Positions 9,801 to 17,984 of a DNA stretch of 32,949 nt are shown here, piece by piece. Numbering within the stretch: position 1 is the first letter of the stretch; each line of letters starts with the position of its first letter. The DNA comes from CAUZFZ01 sp963579025 (GTDB lineage: Bacteria; Planctomycetota; Planctomycetia; Planctomycetales; Planctomycetaceae). The stretch is taken from the NCBI GenBank assembly GCA_963579025.1, contig CAUZFZ010000122.1:1-32949 (forward strand). The letters are read 5' to 3'. A program made the position numbers and the translations under genes. The notes beneath the pieces are model-generated. The model saw only the letters and a list, made by a program, of their open reading frames with translations, was not told the origin of the DNA and did no database searches.

Positions 9801-12800
9801 AGACGCGATTGCGTTTGCTCACGCTCGCGGTGTGATTCATCGCGACCTGAAACCCGAAAACATCATGCTGGGCGCGTTCAATGAAGTCCTGGTTATGGAC
9901 TGGGGCCTGGCGTTTTCGACGAAGGACTTTCGGAAGTCGTCGAGCATTACCGAAAGCACCAGCATGGGCGGCACGCCGGCGTACATGGCGCCGGAAATGG
10001 CCACAGGCCCGATCTCCAAGATTGGTCCCACCAGTGATATCTATCTGCTGGGCGCGATGCTGTTCGAAGTCATTTCAGGTCGACCGCCGCACGCCGGCAA
10101 GAACGCCATGAAATGTCTGATGTCCGCGGCCAAGAACGTGATTCGCGAAGTCGATCAGGACGAAGTGGGACGCAACGATCCCACCGGCGAACTGATGGAG
10201 ATCGCACTGAAGTCGATGGCGACGAAATTAGAGGATCGCTATCAGAGCGTGGAGGAAATGCAGGCGGCGTTGCGCGAGCACGATTCGCACACGGAAAGTG
10301 TGACGCTGACCGTGGCTGCATTTGAGGACCTGGAGGAAGCAAAAGAGACTCAGGAATACGATCAGTTCTCGCGCGCTCGATTTGGTTTCGAACAGGCCAT
10401 CGACATGTGGGGCGTGAACCGCAACGCAAAAAACGGTCTGCTGGACACCCGGCTGGAATACGCGAAGTGCGCGAAGCAGCGTGGCGACTTCGACCTGGGT
10501 CTGGGCCTGCTGGATGTCAGCATCCCCGAACATAAGGCGCTGTACGACGAATTGCAGGCTGCAAAGGACGTGGTTGAGGCCCGCGAACGTGAACTCGAAC
10601 TGTCAAAAAAGGCGACCGAAGAAGCCGAGCGACAGAGCGAACGCCGTCGTCGCCTGATGATCAAGGGCGGAGCCGTGGCGCTGAGTGTCGTCTCAGTAAT
10701 GGCCGTCGTGGCTGTCTATGCGGCGTTTGAAGCTACGGCTCAAAAGGCGATTGCCGTTGAGCAAGAGAAGATCGCCAAGAAGAACGAAGTCGAGGCAGTC
10801 AAGCAAACAAAGATCGCTGAAACGAACTTTGAAGAGGCTGAAAAACAAACAAAGATCGCTCAGACGAACTTTGAAGAGGCTGAAAAGCAGCGTGTTATTG
10901 CTGACAGCGAACGCATGATCGCCGACCAGAAGCGAATCGAAGCGGAAAAGGCCAAGGAGGCCGAGGCCGCACAAAAGCTGATTGCACAAAAGAATTTCGA
11001 GGAGGCTAAGAAGCAACGCCTGATCGCGGAGGAGAAAACACGGGAAGCACTACGCCAGGGACGAATCGCACGGAACGAAAGTGCGATCGCTTTTATCGAG
11101 CAGTTACTGGCCGTGGAAAACAGAAAGGAAGCCGACCGCCAGAAAGATGCCGCACTGGCGGCGAAAGAGGCCGAGGCTGCACAAAAACTGATTGCTGAGA
11201 AGAATGCCGTAGAGGCAATTAAGCAGGAGAAGATCGCGATCGCCAATGCTGAGGAAGCGAAGAAGAACGCCGAAGAAGCCAAAAAGCAGGAGACAATCGC
11301 GATCGCAAACGCTGTCGAGGCGAAGAAGCAGGAACAAATCGCCATCGCCAATGCGGAAGAAGCAGTAAGACAGAAGGGCATCGCGATTGCCAACGCATAC
11401 ATCGCTGAGATTGGCCTGGCAGACGCGAAGATTCGTGAGAACGAATTCGATTCCGCGCGGGAGATTCTCGAACGTGTCAGGAAGGACTCACCGCAACTGC
11501 TCAACTGGGAGTGGGGGCGGTTGATGCATCTGTGTACGCTCAGCATCGATACGTTCGACAACAAGGCTCCGGTCGACTCGATTGTCCTGTCACCTGATGG
11601 CCGACGATTTGTGACCGGTGGATCGAACGGTGAAGCCGTCATCTGGGACAACGAAACCGGGAAACCAGCAGACGACCCCGACGTTGACAATGGGCTGCGG
11701 CTGCCGAAATCACGGCTAGTTCACGCCGGCCAGCGCGTGTTCTCGGTCGACTGGTCTGCGGACGGCAAATACATCGCCACTGGTAGCGACGACCGCGAAA
11801 ACGGATACCTGCAACTGTGGAATGCCGAGACCGGCGAACGTGTGGAGCAATCTTTCAGCACGGACGCGCACTCTGCATCCGTGTTAAGCGTCGAGTTCTC
11901 CTTCGACGGTTCAAAGCTGCTGACTGCGTCCGAAGACGGCACCGCGCGGGTGTGGGACGTCGCCAGCAGAGCGTTTGTTCGTAAGTTGGTGGGTCACAGT
12001 AACTGGGTCTGGGATGCGTCGTTTTCACCGGACGACAAATGGATCGTCACAGCCAGTCAGGATGGTACGGCAATCGTGTGGGATGCTGCGACTGGCGTTC
12101 CGGAGCCACCGTTCACCGGACATGACGGTGCGGTGTATTCGGTGGCGTTCGCGCCGGACAGCATGCATGTCGCCACTGGTGGCTACGACCGACGTGTGAT
12201 GGTGTGGAAACGCACGGACGTCCGTGACTACCGATTCGACCTGCTGAATGAGCAAAACGGCATCGTCGAGGCACCACAGAAGTTCCTGCCCTTCGACGGA
12301 CACGACGGACCGGTCCGATCGGTCAAGTTTTCTCACGACGGACAGCGAATCATCAGCGCCAGCATGGATAACACGATCGGCCTCTGGAATGTCGAAGCAC
12401 AGGAAGCAACAGAGGACGATGACGCGTCGCCTCAGGGACAGATGCTGATGCGATTCCGCGGCCATGACGGTGCCATTCGTGATGTCGCATTTGATCAGAA
12501 TGACCGAATTATCATTTCGGCCAGTGCCGACCATCGCATCAAGAAATGGGACATTGACCAATACGCGGAAATTCGAGTCCTTCAAAGCAAGTTGTTCAAC
12601 GGACATACGAACTCGGTCCTGTCCGCGGAATTCTCAACGAATGGGCAGCAGATCGTGACGGCTAGTCAGGACAGTACGGCCCGAATCTGGGACGCCGACT
12701 CCGGAAAACAGGGCAAGCAATTGAGTGAAGGCCACGCGTTCCTGGTTTCGAACGCGGTGGTGTTCCCAGACGATCGAAGGATGGCAACAAGCGCTGCCGA

Positions 12801-14538
12801 CAATACCACTTTGATCTGGGATATCGTCGAACGAACACAGCTCCAGGTCCTGAAGGGGACCGGTCGTAATGCGGTATTGACGGTTACCAGCGACGGCAAG
12901 TGGCTCATTACCGGCAGTGACGGCAAGGACGAAAGCGGCACTGATGACAACTCCTCGGTACGGATCTGGGATACGGAGACAGGCAAACTCGTCAGCCAAC
13001 TCAGCGACAAAGAGCGAGGTCATTTGAACGAAGTCACCGCCGTGGCTGTCTCCGGCGATGGAACGCGAGTCCTGTCCGGAGATTCGCGTGGCCGAGTGAA
13101 ACTCTGGGAATTGAAGACGGACGAGAATACAGGGGAGACGACTGGAAAACTGAAGTTCGATCTGCGCGGCCACTCTCGAGCACTTCGGATTACAGGGGCC
13201 GCCTTCCTTCCGGGGACCAACCGGGCCCTGACGTCGTCGCGGGATAACTCAGTCACTCAATGGAATGTCGACAATGGCGAGCAGGTGAAGAACCTGATCC
13301 TGAAACACAACGACGCTGTGGTCGGTCTGGTGGTCAGACCGGGAACGCCTCTGGAAACGCATCAGGTGCTGACCGCCTGTGCAGACGGTCAGGCCCGCCT
13401 GTGGGATGCGGACACAGCGACTGAGCTGGCAGCGTTTAACGCGGGTTCGGGGCTTGACAGTGTCTCGATTGACGCCGATGGTCGGACGGCACTGGCGGTC
13501 GACAGAGTGAATCAGCGGATTCACGTGTGGAGATTCGTAGAAGACGGCCGTGCGATCGCGAAGGATTCGGAGCCACTGACAATCGACAACGGGCTTGCAT
13601 CGGCCATTTTTGCACCCTCGGCGCGCGGACCTGGTCTGCTGGTGCTGAGTGGAAGTGACGTTCAGCTTCGCAGCCTGACAACCCAGGAAATACTCGAACG
13701 ATACGCACCACATGGCGGTGTCACTTCAGCGAATTTCTCGCCTGACGGCAGCCGGATTGTCACCGGCAGTCGGGACCGAATTGCCCGTATCTGGGACATC
13801 GAAACCGGTGCCGACCTGAAGAAATTCGAAGGTGACAACGGGCACACGGACAGCGTGAATTCCACCGTGTTCTCTCCCAACGACGATGGAGCAAACGTAC
13901 TGACCGCGAGTGACGACGGTACTGTCAAACTGTGGGACGCAGCGACAGGTAACGTGGTCAGGACGTTCACGGGCCATACCGGCGCTGTGAATCGTGCGGT
14001 GTTTTCCCCGGACGGTTCATTTGTGCTGAGTGCATCGAGTGACGGCACAGCACGCCTGTGGGACAGGGAAACGGGCAAGAAGCTGGTTCAGTATGAGGGA
14101 CATGAAGAAGCCGTCCTCGCGGCACACTTCTCGGACGACTCGCAATTCATTGTGACGGCCGGAGCCGACGACACGGCTCGCGTCTGGGATCGCGAATCCG
14201 GTAAGCCACTTCCGACCGGTGAGGATAATGAACGTCCGGGAGTCCTGTCGGGCCATACGGCTCGTGTGACGTCCGCCGCGTTTTCACCGGGCGACAACCC
14301 CACGCGAGTGGTGACGTCCAGCGAGGACGGGACGGTCAAGTTGTGGGAACTTGCTTCGCAGAAGGAGATTCTGACACTCGACGGCCACACGCGCGAGGTC
14401 ACGTCCGTGGCGTTCTCGCCAGATGGAAGTTCGGTGCTCACCAGCAGTCAGGATGGTCGAGCCATTCTGTGGCTGACCACACCGTGGGAGCAGAAGGAAC
14501 CGCCCGCACAGGTCGCGGCAACCGACGAGCCAGAATGA
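6895..14538 (+). CDS. Giant transmembrane Ser/Thr protein kinase with N-terminal 11-residue repeats and C-terminal WD40 propellers
   Basis: The protein has 2547 residues. ATG 6895 is preferred over the upstream TTG at 6886 because AGGG at 6881-6884 sits ten bases before it. In order: 11-residue Leu/Pro repeats (about 22-250); an acidic Ser/Asp-rich region with repeated SFxxTVQ-like motifs (about 300-740); a Hanks-type kinase domain (about 768-1130) with glycine loop GEGGMGVVY at 778, Lys800, HRDLKPEN at 982-989 and DWG (instead of DFG) at 1002; a helical, possibly TPR-like linker; a single membrane helix (about 1258-1281); a coiled coil of 14-residue repeats (about 1284-1510); and 21 WD40 blades (about 1559-2529). 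Catalytic residues are intact, so it should be active. Topology puts the kinase in the cytoplasm and the propellers outside. Kinase-WD40 fusions are common in planctomycetes, but the N-terminal half is unusual. Substrate and ligand are unknown. Confidence 0.95.
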   Translation: MTTEHNGDQNSVSLQDEIVQTLSELPDDILNLLHDLPADFIDRLTQLAPETRENLTRLPLETLCGLAALPFPVLEWLGRLCGSSDDGLDAQAFSQILQLAKDQAAPLAQLKNVPTDMIQALSSLPPDVVDCMFELPPELLRQLPEALSIAGDTEDETGATVAEVSPDLLATLGEMSEQAAESLANLPMTSLASLASIDPDVLDTVAKMPEEVVRTMTSMSYCALSTVIEAPVNASETLSEIDFGLLSKLADQPASPDGPATLFFRLGQLESPDSGMLGRLVDQARSLKERQTPSSTLDADDSAYDVETLPEIPSQEAAELASSLDASFDEGDTDDSAATEMSQTDSVDASSAAGNSAVDSGGTEQAALSDEWFEGLSALDNGQPKATAADDDDDSFSETVQDAWDDDESQTNMSDDLSSDASSNEPTRAGRHHGVDGSSEDDSFEETAASDDDWSTEGLSAFDENSADGRQPKSNVDASVSDSIQPDASGASNDSSLSNDASFSGPVETGGDWSGEGLSAFDQPGGDGSLSDDGSSQTFTDHQMAGPDASDDDDDESFDQTVQMDDDSAVGGMMTSQFTDDDDASFDGTIDMEDASVNDMAGQFTEEEDDDDASYGGTIEMDDASSAGGMTAQFGDDDEDSFAQTVQTDESFGGMTSEFSGADEDSFNETVQSDPSAFADDDSSIGQTIQSDANQSDFMQTLADSDLMAGDQQTMADAWGSDRPEPKARGRKQAARKGTDSLVINERPLSTRRIKEYNKGRRPPEPDQPEYELLKKLGEGGMGVVYTARQTSINREVALKMLKAKTAKDKEQQGKFLSEAVVTGDLSHPNIVPIYDVGRGQDQALFYAMKKVEGLPWQDVLKEEFEVLAFETLDELGVSQRDLRKVRKGDKQLEDCEWYEHGRSWALPYLFPDCSDSQLKRLVDANQNIRQVMEDMNIAAPTEPRIDLVRREMRGDYREKQLGILSRCADAIAFAHARGVIHRDLKPENIMLGAFNEVLVMDWGLAFSTKDFRKSSSITESTSMGGTPAYMAPEMATGPISKIGPTSDIYLLGAMLFEVISGRPPHAGKNAMKCLMSAAKNVIREVDQDEVGRNDPTGELMEIALKSMATKLEDRYQSVEEMQAALREHDSHTESVTLTVAAFEDLEEAKETQEYDQFSRARFGFEQAIDMWGVNRNAKNGLLDTRLEYAKCAKQRGDFDLGLGLLDVSIPEHKALYDELQAAKDVVEARERELELSKKATEEAERQSERRRRLMIKGGAVALSVVSVMAVVAVYAAFEATAQKAIAVEQEKIAKKNEVEAVKQTKIAETNFEEAEKQTKIAQTNFEEAEKQRVIADSERMIADQKRIEAEKAKEAEAAQKLIAQKNFEEAKKQRLIAEEKTREALRQGRIARNESAIAFIEQLLAVENRKEADRQKDAALAAKEAEAAQKLIAEKNAVEAIKQEKIAIANAEEAKKNAEEAKKQETIAIANAVEAKKQEQIAIANAEEAVRQKGIAIANAYIAEIGLADAKIRENEFDSAREILERVRKDSPQLLNWEWGRLMHLCTLSIDTFDNKAPVDSIVLSPDGRRFVTGGSNGEAVIWDNETGKPADDPDVDNGLRLPKSRLVHAGQRVFSVDWSADGKYIATGSDDRENGYLQLWNAETGERVEQSFSTDAHSASVLSVEFSFDGSKLLTASEDGTARVWDVASRAFVRKLVGHSNWVWDASFSPDDKWIVTASQDGTAIVWDAATGVPEPPFTGHDGAVYSVAFAPDSMHVATGGYDRRVMVWKRTDVRDYRFDLLNEQNGIVEAPQKFLPFDGHDGPVRSVKFSHDGQRIISASMDNTIGLWNVEAQEATEDDDASPQGQMLMRFRGHDGAIRDVAFDQNDRIIISASADHRIKKWDIDQYAEIRVLQSKLFNGHTNSVLSAEFSTNGQQIVTASQDSTARIWDADSGKQGKQLSEGHAFLVSNAVVFPDDRRMATSAADNTTLIWDIVERTQLQVLKGTGRNAVLTVTSDGKWLITGSDGKDESGTDDNSSVRIWDTETGKLVSQLSDKERGHLNEVTAVAVSGDGTRVLSGDSRGRVKLWELKTDENTGETTGKLKFDLRGHSRALRITGAAFLPGTNRALTSSRDNSVTQWNVDNGEQVKNLILKHNDAVVGLVVRPGTPLETHQVLTACADGQARLWDADTATELAAFNAGSGLDSVSIDADGRTALAVDRVNQRIHVWRFVEDGRAIAKDSEPLTIDNGLASAIFAPSARGPGLLVLSGSDVQLRSLTTQEILERYAPHGGVTSANFSPDGSRIVTGSRDRIARIWDIETGADLKKFEGDNGHTDSVNSTVFSPNDDGANVLTASDDGTVKLWDAATGNVVRTFTGHTGAVNRAVFSPDGSFVLSASSDGTARLWDRETGKKLVQYEGHEEAVLAAHFSDDSQFIVTAGADDTARVWDRESGKPLPTGEDNERPGVLSGHTARVTSAAFSPGDNPTRVVTSSEDGTVKLWELASQKEILTLDGHTREVTSVAFSPDGSSVLTSSQDGRAILWLTTPWEQKEPPAQVAATDEPE
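6958..7680 (+). repeat. 11-residue LxxLPxDxLxx repeat array (protein level)
   Basis: In the kinase N-terminus a hydrophobic residue, mostly Leu, recurs every 11 residues at positions 22, 33, 44, 55, 66, 77, 88, 99, 110, 121, 132 and 143, and again at 161, 172, 183, 194, 205, 216, 227, 238 and 249. Many units follow L-x-x-L-P-x-D/E-x-L/V-x-x. The two blocks are out of phase by seven residues. The DNA is not obviously repetitive, so the array is old and maintained at protein level. Confidence 0.8.
8003..9010 (+). repeat. Acidic region with repeated GLSAFD and SFxxTVQ motifs (protein level)
   Basis: This part of the kinase gene is dominated by GAC/GAT runs. Two motifs recur. A W-x-x-x-GLSA-F/L-D motif occurs three times, ending near 8034, 8280 and 8460. 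A motif of the form D/E-x-S-F/Y-x-x-T-V/I-Q/E/D, flanked by acidic residues, occurs about nine times between about 8065 and 9000; examples include SFSETVQ, SFDQTVQ, SFAQTVQ, SFNETVQ and SIGQTIQ. The region is probably disordered, and the conserved Thr is a plausible phosphorylation site. Confidence 0.7.
10744..11420 (+). repeat. 14-residue (42-base) coiled-coil repeats after the membrane helix
   Basis: About a dozen units follow the pattern K-I-A-x-x-N-x-x-E-A-x-K-Q-x, two heptads per unit. Two adjacent units, 10807-10848 and 10849-10890, are nearly identical at DNA level. Another pair sharing EAEAAQKLIA (around 10958 and 11168) is also similar, which points to recent unequal duplication. The Ala-, Glu- and Lys-rich composition predicts a long extracytoplasmic coiled coil between the membrane helix and the propellers. 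Confidence 0.8.
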
Positions 14539-14569
14539 ACGGCCGGTCGTTCTCCGTTATCGGGCCGTT
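14538..14569 (+). terminator. Possible weak terminator hairpin after the kinase gene
   Basis: AACGGCC at 14538-14544 can pair with GGCCGTT at 14563-14569, giving a seven-base stem with an 18-base loop, overlapping the kinase stop codon and followed by only one further T. The long loop and short T tract make this weak. Confidence 0.25.
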
Positions 14570-14819
14570 TGCAGCAGCCGGCCTTGATCAACTTGAGTAC
14601 GGTCGATGGGAAAAGCTGTGACCCGGTGAACAGTACGACGGACGCCAACGGTCGACGGACGATCCGGCTGTGGCGGATGTTCCGTCTGCAACATTTAACC
14701 GACTCGCTTGCGCGTGGCGGGGACTGTGATTGGTACGGCGGTAAAATTCGCTCATCTCGAAGTAACGGTACGACGATGCAGAACGAGTCTGCTTCATCCT
14801 GCCTGTGGCCGCGATTGAG

Positions 14820-15755
14820 ATGTACCACGAATCCGCCATCCCCGACCCGGTCGGACAAATCACTGACGAGTTGATGCAGTCGTATCAGGAACTGCAGACG
14901 ATCTCGCATCTGGACCACAGTCCGCTGCCGAACTCTGCGGCTGTGATCCGCATCGCCCAACGGCTTCAGGAGCTGCTGTTTCCTGGCTATCGGCTGAGTG
15001 AGGACCACCCGCTCGCCACGACCGACTTGAGCACGATGGCACTTGTTCGCTCGCTGTTGCCAGCACTGACCAGCCAGATCAGCCGGGCTCTTTGTTACGG
15101 GGCCAATCGCAATGCGTCCGTCCGCATCCATCGACCCGAACACGACTTCGAACCGGTCGCTCATTCGATTTACTTCGGGCTACTGGAATCACTTCCAGAG
15201 ATCCGCCGCGTTCTGGCGCAAGACGTTGAAGCAGCTCACGCGGCCGACCCGGCATCTCTGGCGTGCGACGAAATCGTGATCTGCTATCCCGGACTGGAGG
15301 CCATATCGGTCTACCGTCTGGCCCACCAGTTGCACGTTGCGGGTGTACCGCTGATTCCGCGTATGTTGACCGAGTGGGCTCACAGCCGGACCGGCATCGA
15401 CATTCACCCGGGTGCGACGATTGGCGAATCATTCTTTATTGATCACGGCACGGGCGTCGTCATTGGAGAGACGTGTGAGATCGCCGAACACGTCACGCTG
15501 TACCAGGGAGTGACGCTGGGCGCCGTCAATTTCCCGCGTGACGAAAACGGCAACATCATTCGCGGACAAAAACGACATCCAACGCTTGAGGCTGGCGTGA
15601 TTGTCTACTCGAACGCATCCGTACTGGGCGGGGAGACAGTGATTGGGGCCGGGTCAATCGTTGGAGCGGGAGCCTCCGTCATGAACCGTGCAGTTCCGCC
15701 TGGCACACTGGTCACAGTCGAAAAGCCAACGTTGCGATTCCGCGACGCTGCGTAG
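14820..15755 (+). CDS. cysE: Serine O-acetyltransferase
   Basis: The 311-residue product transfers acetyl from acetyl-CoA to L-serine, giving O-acetylserine, the first step of cysteine synthesis in the cytoplasm. The C-terminal half is a left-handed beta-helix of hexapeptide repeats (about 188-300). The catalytic pair is visible: Asp194 in GIDIHPGA and His209 in IDHGTG, 15 residues apart as Asp143 and His158 are in the E. coli enzyme. The sequence between GVTLGAVNFPRD and QKRHPTL fits the cofactor-binding loop of the family. The N-terminal helical domain is longer than in short EpsC-type enzymes. ATG 14820 is chosen over the in-frame GTG at 14805; neither has a clear Shine-Dalgarno. The gene ends seven bases from the stop of the convergent dehydrogenase gene. 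Confidence 0.9.
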   Translation: MYHESAIPDPVGQITDELMQSYQELQTISHLDHSPLPNSAAVIRIAQRLQELLFPGYRLSEDHPLATTDLSTMALVRSLLPALTSQISRALCYGANRNASVRIHRPEHDFEPVAHSIYFGLLESLPEIRRVLAQDVEAAHAADPASLACDEIVICYPGLEAISVYRLAHQLHVAGVPLIPRMLTEWAHSRTGIDIHPGATIGESFFIDHGTGVVIGETCEIAEHVTLYQGVTLGAVNFPRDENGNIIRGQKRHPTLEAGVIVYSNASVLGGETVIGAGSIVGAGASVMNRAVPPGTLVTVEKPTLRFRDAA

Positions 15756-15762
15756 TCGCATA

Positions 15763-16821
15763 TCACACAGAAGGTGCGGCGACGCCAAGAGCCTCACCCG
15801 CTCGACAAAGTGCCGTCCAAGTACCACCGTCAAGTGGCACGCCGTCACGTGTCCGTTCCGAGCGTGTCTGCTGACTGCGATCGCCCGGCAATCGAATCGT
15901 CTCAACGCCGTCCTGCCGACGGCTCGCTCGAATGGAGTCTGTCAGCCGCTTCGCCTCAGCGTGAAACGCATCCAGTCCGTGAAACCTCTCCGGATCAAAT
16001 GCGATGAGCAGGACGTTGTTGCACTCGACCGTGCCATCGGGTGCGGGCGGGCAATGTCCTCCGCTCAAGCCACCAACGAGCATGTCGAAGAACAGCCCCA
16101 GACCGAATCCCTTGTAACCGCCCATGGGTAAGATGGACCCCGGCACTTCAGCAAACCGGGTGTTTGGATCGTTCGTCGGTCTGCCATCGGCGTCCAGTAG
16201 CCAGCCATCCGGAACGGGCTCGTCGGAAATCTGAGCTACTCGAATTTTTCCGTTTGCCACGACGCTCGTGGAAACATCCACGACCATTGGCTCACCGACC
16301 GTCGGCACTCCGACCGCAATCGGGTTCGTGCTGATACAGGGTTCAGATCCACCGGGTGGCGCAACACACTTCAGGACGCCGTTGTCGTTCACGGTTAGAA
16401 AACCCGCGAGTCCACGACTCGCGACCTCTTCCACCCACTCGCCGAGTCGTCCGACGTGCCCGCAGTTCCTGACGGCCGCACAGGCGACACCCGCCTGGCG
16501 CGCCATCGGCTCAAGGCGGTCAATCAGATGTCGCATCTGCACTTGCCCGAAACCAAGATTCGCATCGCATACGAGCAGACTCGAGGTTTCGGTGATGACG
16601 TCCAGCGGGACCTGGGTGCGCAGTTCACCGCGTTCCAGCAGGTCGAGGTATTCCGTAACGCGCACGACACCGTGCGACTCGTGGCCGCAAAGATTCGATT
16701 GGACCAGGCTGCCCGCCACCTGTCCGGCTTCATCAACCGGCACTCCCTTCGCGACAAAGATCGCAGCGGCGAATTCAATCAACGAGCGGGCATCGACCTT
16801 GATGGAATGATCTGCTGGCAT
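15763..16821 (-). CDS. Malate/L-lactate dehydrogenase family (Ldh2) oxidoreductase
   Basis: This is a 352-residue cytoplasmic NAD(P)-dependent 2-hydroxyacid dehydrogenase of the Ldh2/MDH2 family (COG2055), which includes malate, ureidoglycolate and diketogulonate reductases; the substrate cannot be fixed from sequence. Family hallmarks are the GHESHGVVR segment (47-54) containing the conserved His50, GHVGRLGEW (about 121-129), STNPIAVGVP, GGYKGFGLGL, and a C-terminal GVPLDGGTW. The frame extends upstream to 16992 without a stop, but that extension overlaps the preceding gene and is not family-like. The ATG at 16821 lies only 11 bases after the upstream stop, so the two genes are probably co-transcribed and translationally coupled. 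No strong Shine-Dalgarno is visible. Confidence 0.9.
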   Translation of the reverse strand: MPADHSIKVDARSLIEFAAAIFVAKGVPVDEAGQVAGSLVQSNLCGHESHGVVRVTEYLDLLERGELRTQVPLDVITETSSLLVCDANLGFGQVQMRHLIDRLEPMARQAGVACAAVRNCGHVGRLGEWVEEVASRGLAGFLTVNDNGVLKCVAPPGGSEPCISTNPIAVGVPTVGEPMVVDVSTSVVANGKIRVAQISDEPVPDGWLLDADGRPTNDPNTRFAEVPGSILPMGGYKGFGLGLFFDMLVGGLSGGHCPPAPDGTVECNNVLLIAFDPERFHGLDAFHAEAKRLTDSIRASRRQDGVETIRLPGDRSQQTRSERTRDGVPLDGGTWTALCRAGEALGVAAPSV

Positions 16822-16832
16822 TGGCCCATTGG

Positions 16833-17870
16833 TCAGCGTTTGAGAATCGGCAGGTGGTTGTTCGGAAGCTGCAGAATAATGCAGGCCATCGCAGTCGCGT
16901 ATTCGTTGGAGAAGGTGCTGTCGGTCCAGCTCCCGTCGCGGCCCTGATCCCGTAGCAGCTGGTCGCGAATTCGAGGGAACCAGCCGTTCCAATGCGCCCC
17001 GCCAGCCTGATACATCGCCTGAACTGCGTAGTACTGGCCATAGAAGTAATGCGGATCAATAAACCCGCCAGGCCGCTGACGCTCAAGAAAGCTCAACGCC
17101 CGAGTGATCTCGGGGCCCTCGTACACGCCGGAACTGTACAACGCCACAAGCCCGGCAGCTGACCGTGCGAATTGACTGCGACTGCGACGAACCAGTTGAT
17201 AACGAAATCCGCCGTCGTCGTTCTGGCAATCCTTTACGTACTCGATGCACCGCTCGACGGTGTCCTTTGGCACGAAGATTCCGCAATTCCGGGCAGCACG
17301 CAGGGCCATGATCTGGCAAACGGTCACAGAGACGTCCGCTTCGCTCGGCTGGTTTTCGTATCGCCAGCCGCCTTCTTTGTTCTGACAGTCAATAATCAGT
17401 TGGGTCGCCTTCTTAAGTTTGTCACGAACGTCCCGCCTGGAAGACATCCCGTAAATCTCAGCCAGATACAGCGTCGCGAACCCATGCCCGTACATGGGCC
17501 CGTGCGACTGTCCTTCAGACACGTTGATGTATCCGCTGGACTTGCTGGCTTTCAGCGTGAAGTCGGTCGCGCGACGAATTGGCACCCCATATTGTCCGCG
17601 ACCGGGTGTACTGCCCGACGACAGCCACGCGAGACCCGACAATGAGACGACCGCGACATTGCGGCCATATCCACGCCCGACACCGAAAGCACCATCGTCG
17701 GTTTGCCGAGCGGCAAGCCACTTCAAACCCAGATCGATCCGCTCCAGAGTGGCAGCATCCAGAAACCGCGTGCCACTGGTTTCGACGCGATCAGGAATGT
17801 CCGGCTGCGCAACGGCGTGTGCCGAAATCACCAGGGTACACAGGAATGCGACAGTCCGGACCAGATTCAT
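16833..17870 (-). CDS. Secreted terpenoid-cyclase/prenyltransferase-fold protein
   Basis: The 345-residue product has an N-terminal signal peptide (MNLVRTVAFLCTLVISAHA, then a likely cleavage before Gln) and an alpha/alpha-barrel of squalene-cyclase-like repeats. Four Q-x-x-D/E-G-x-W/F motifs are visible: QTDDGAFG, QNKEGGWRY, QNDDGGFRY and QGRDGSWTD. It lacks the DxDD protonation motif of squalene-hopene cyclases, so hopanoid synthesis is unlikely; secreted proteins of this type are frequent in planctomycetes and have no established function. ATG 17870 is chosen because AAGGGA (complement of 17881-17886) sits ten bases upstream; the TTG at 17873 is in frame but less likely. It is the first gene of a probable pair with the downstream dehydrogenase. 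Confidence 0.85.
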   Translation of the reverse strand: MNLVRTVAFLCTLVISAHAVAQPDIPDRVETSGTRFLDAATLERIDLGLKWLAARQTDDGAFGVGRGYGRNVAVVSLSGLAWLSSGSTPGRGQYGVPIRRATDFTLKASKSSGYINVSEGQSHGPMYGHGFATLYLAEIYGMSSRRDVRDKLKKATQLIIDCQNKEGGWRYENQPSEADVSVTVCQIMALRAARNCGIFVPKDTVERCIEYVKDCQNDDGGFRYQLVRRSRSQFARSAAGLVALYSSGVYEGPEITRALSFLERQRPGGFIDPHYFYGQYYAVQAMYQAGGAHWNGWFPRIRDQLLRDQGRDGSWTDSTFSNEYATAMACIILQLPNNHLPILKR

Positions 17871-17984
17871 CAAAAGACATTCCCTTGACCGCGAGAGTGA
17901 GTGGGGCCGCCGACACGAGCACGTGCGTCGACGCCGAAGGTGATCATATCCAATCTGAAAGTCGACGCAGCACCCGAAATCAAA

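Noticed and set aside
10601..11420. Transposon-like or phage tandem DNA repeat
   Set aside because: The 42-base periodicity is in frame and encodes a 14-residue coiled-coil unit, so it is explained by protein structure.
16822..16992. N-terminal extension of the Ldh2-family dehydrogenase (57 extra residues)
   Set aside because: It overlaps the preceding gene, is not like family N-termini, and the ATG at 16821 fits the family start and an 11-base intergenic gap.
16833..17870. Squalene-hopene cyclase
   Set aside because: It has a signal peptide, is about half the usual length and lacks the DxDD motif; only the fold-type repeats are shared.
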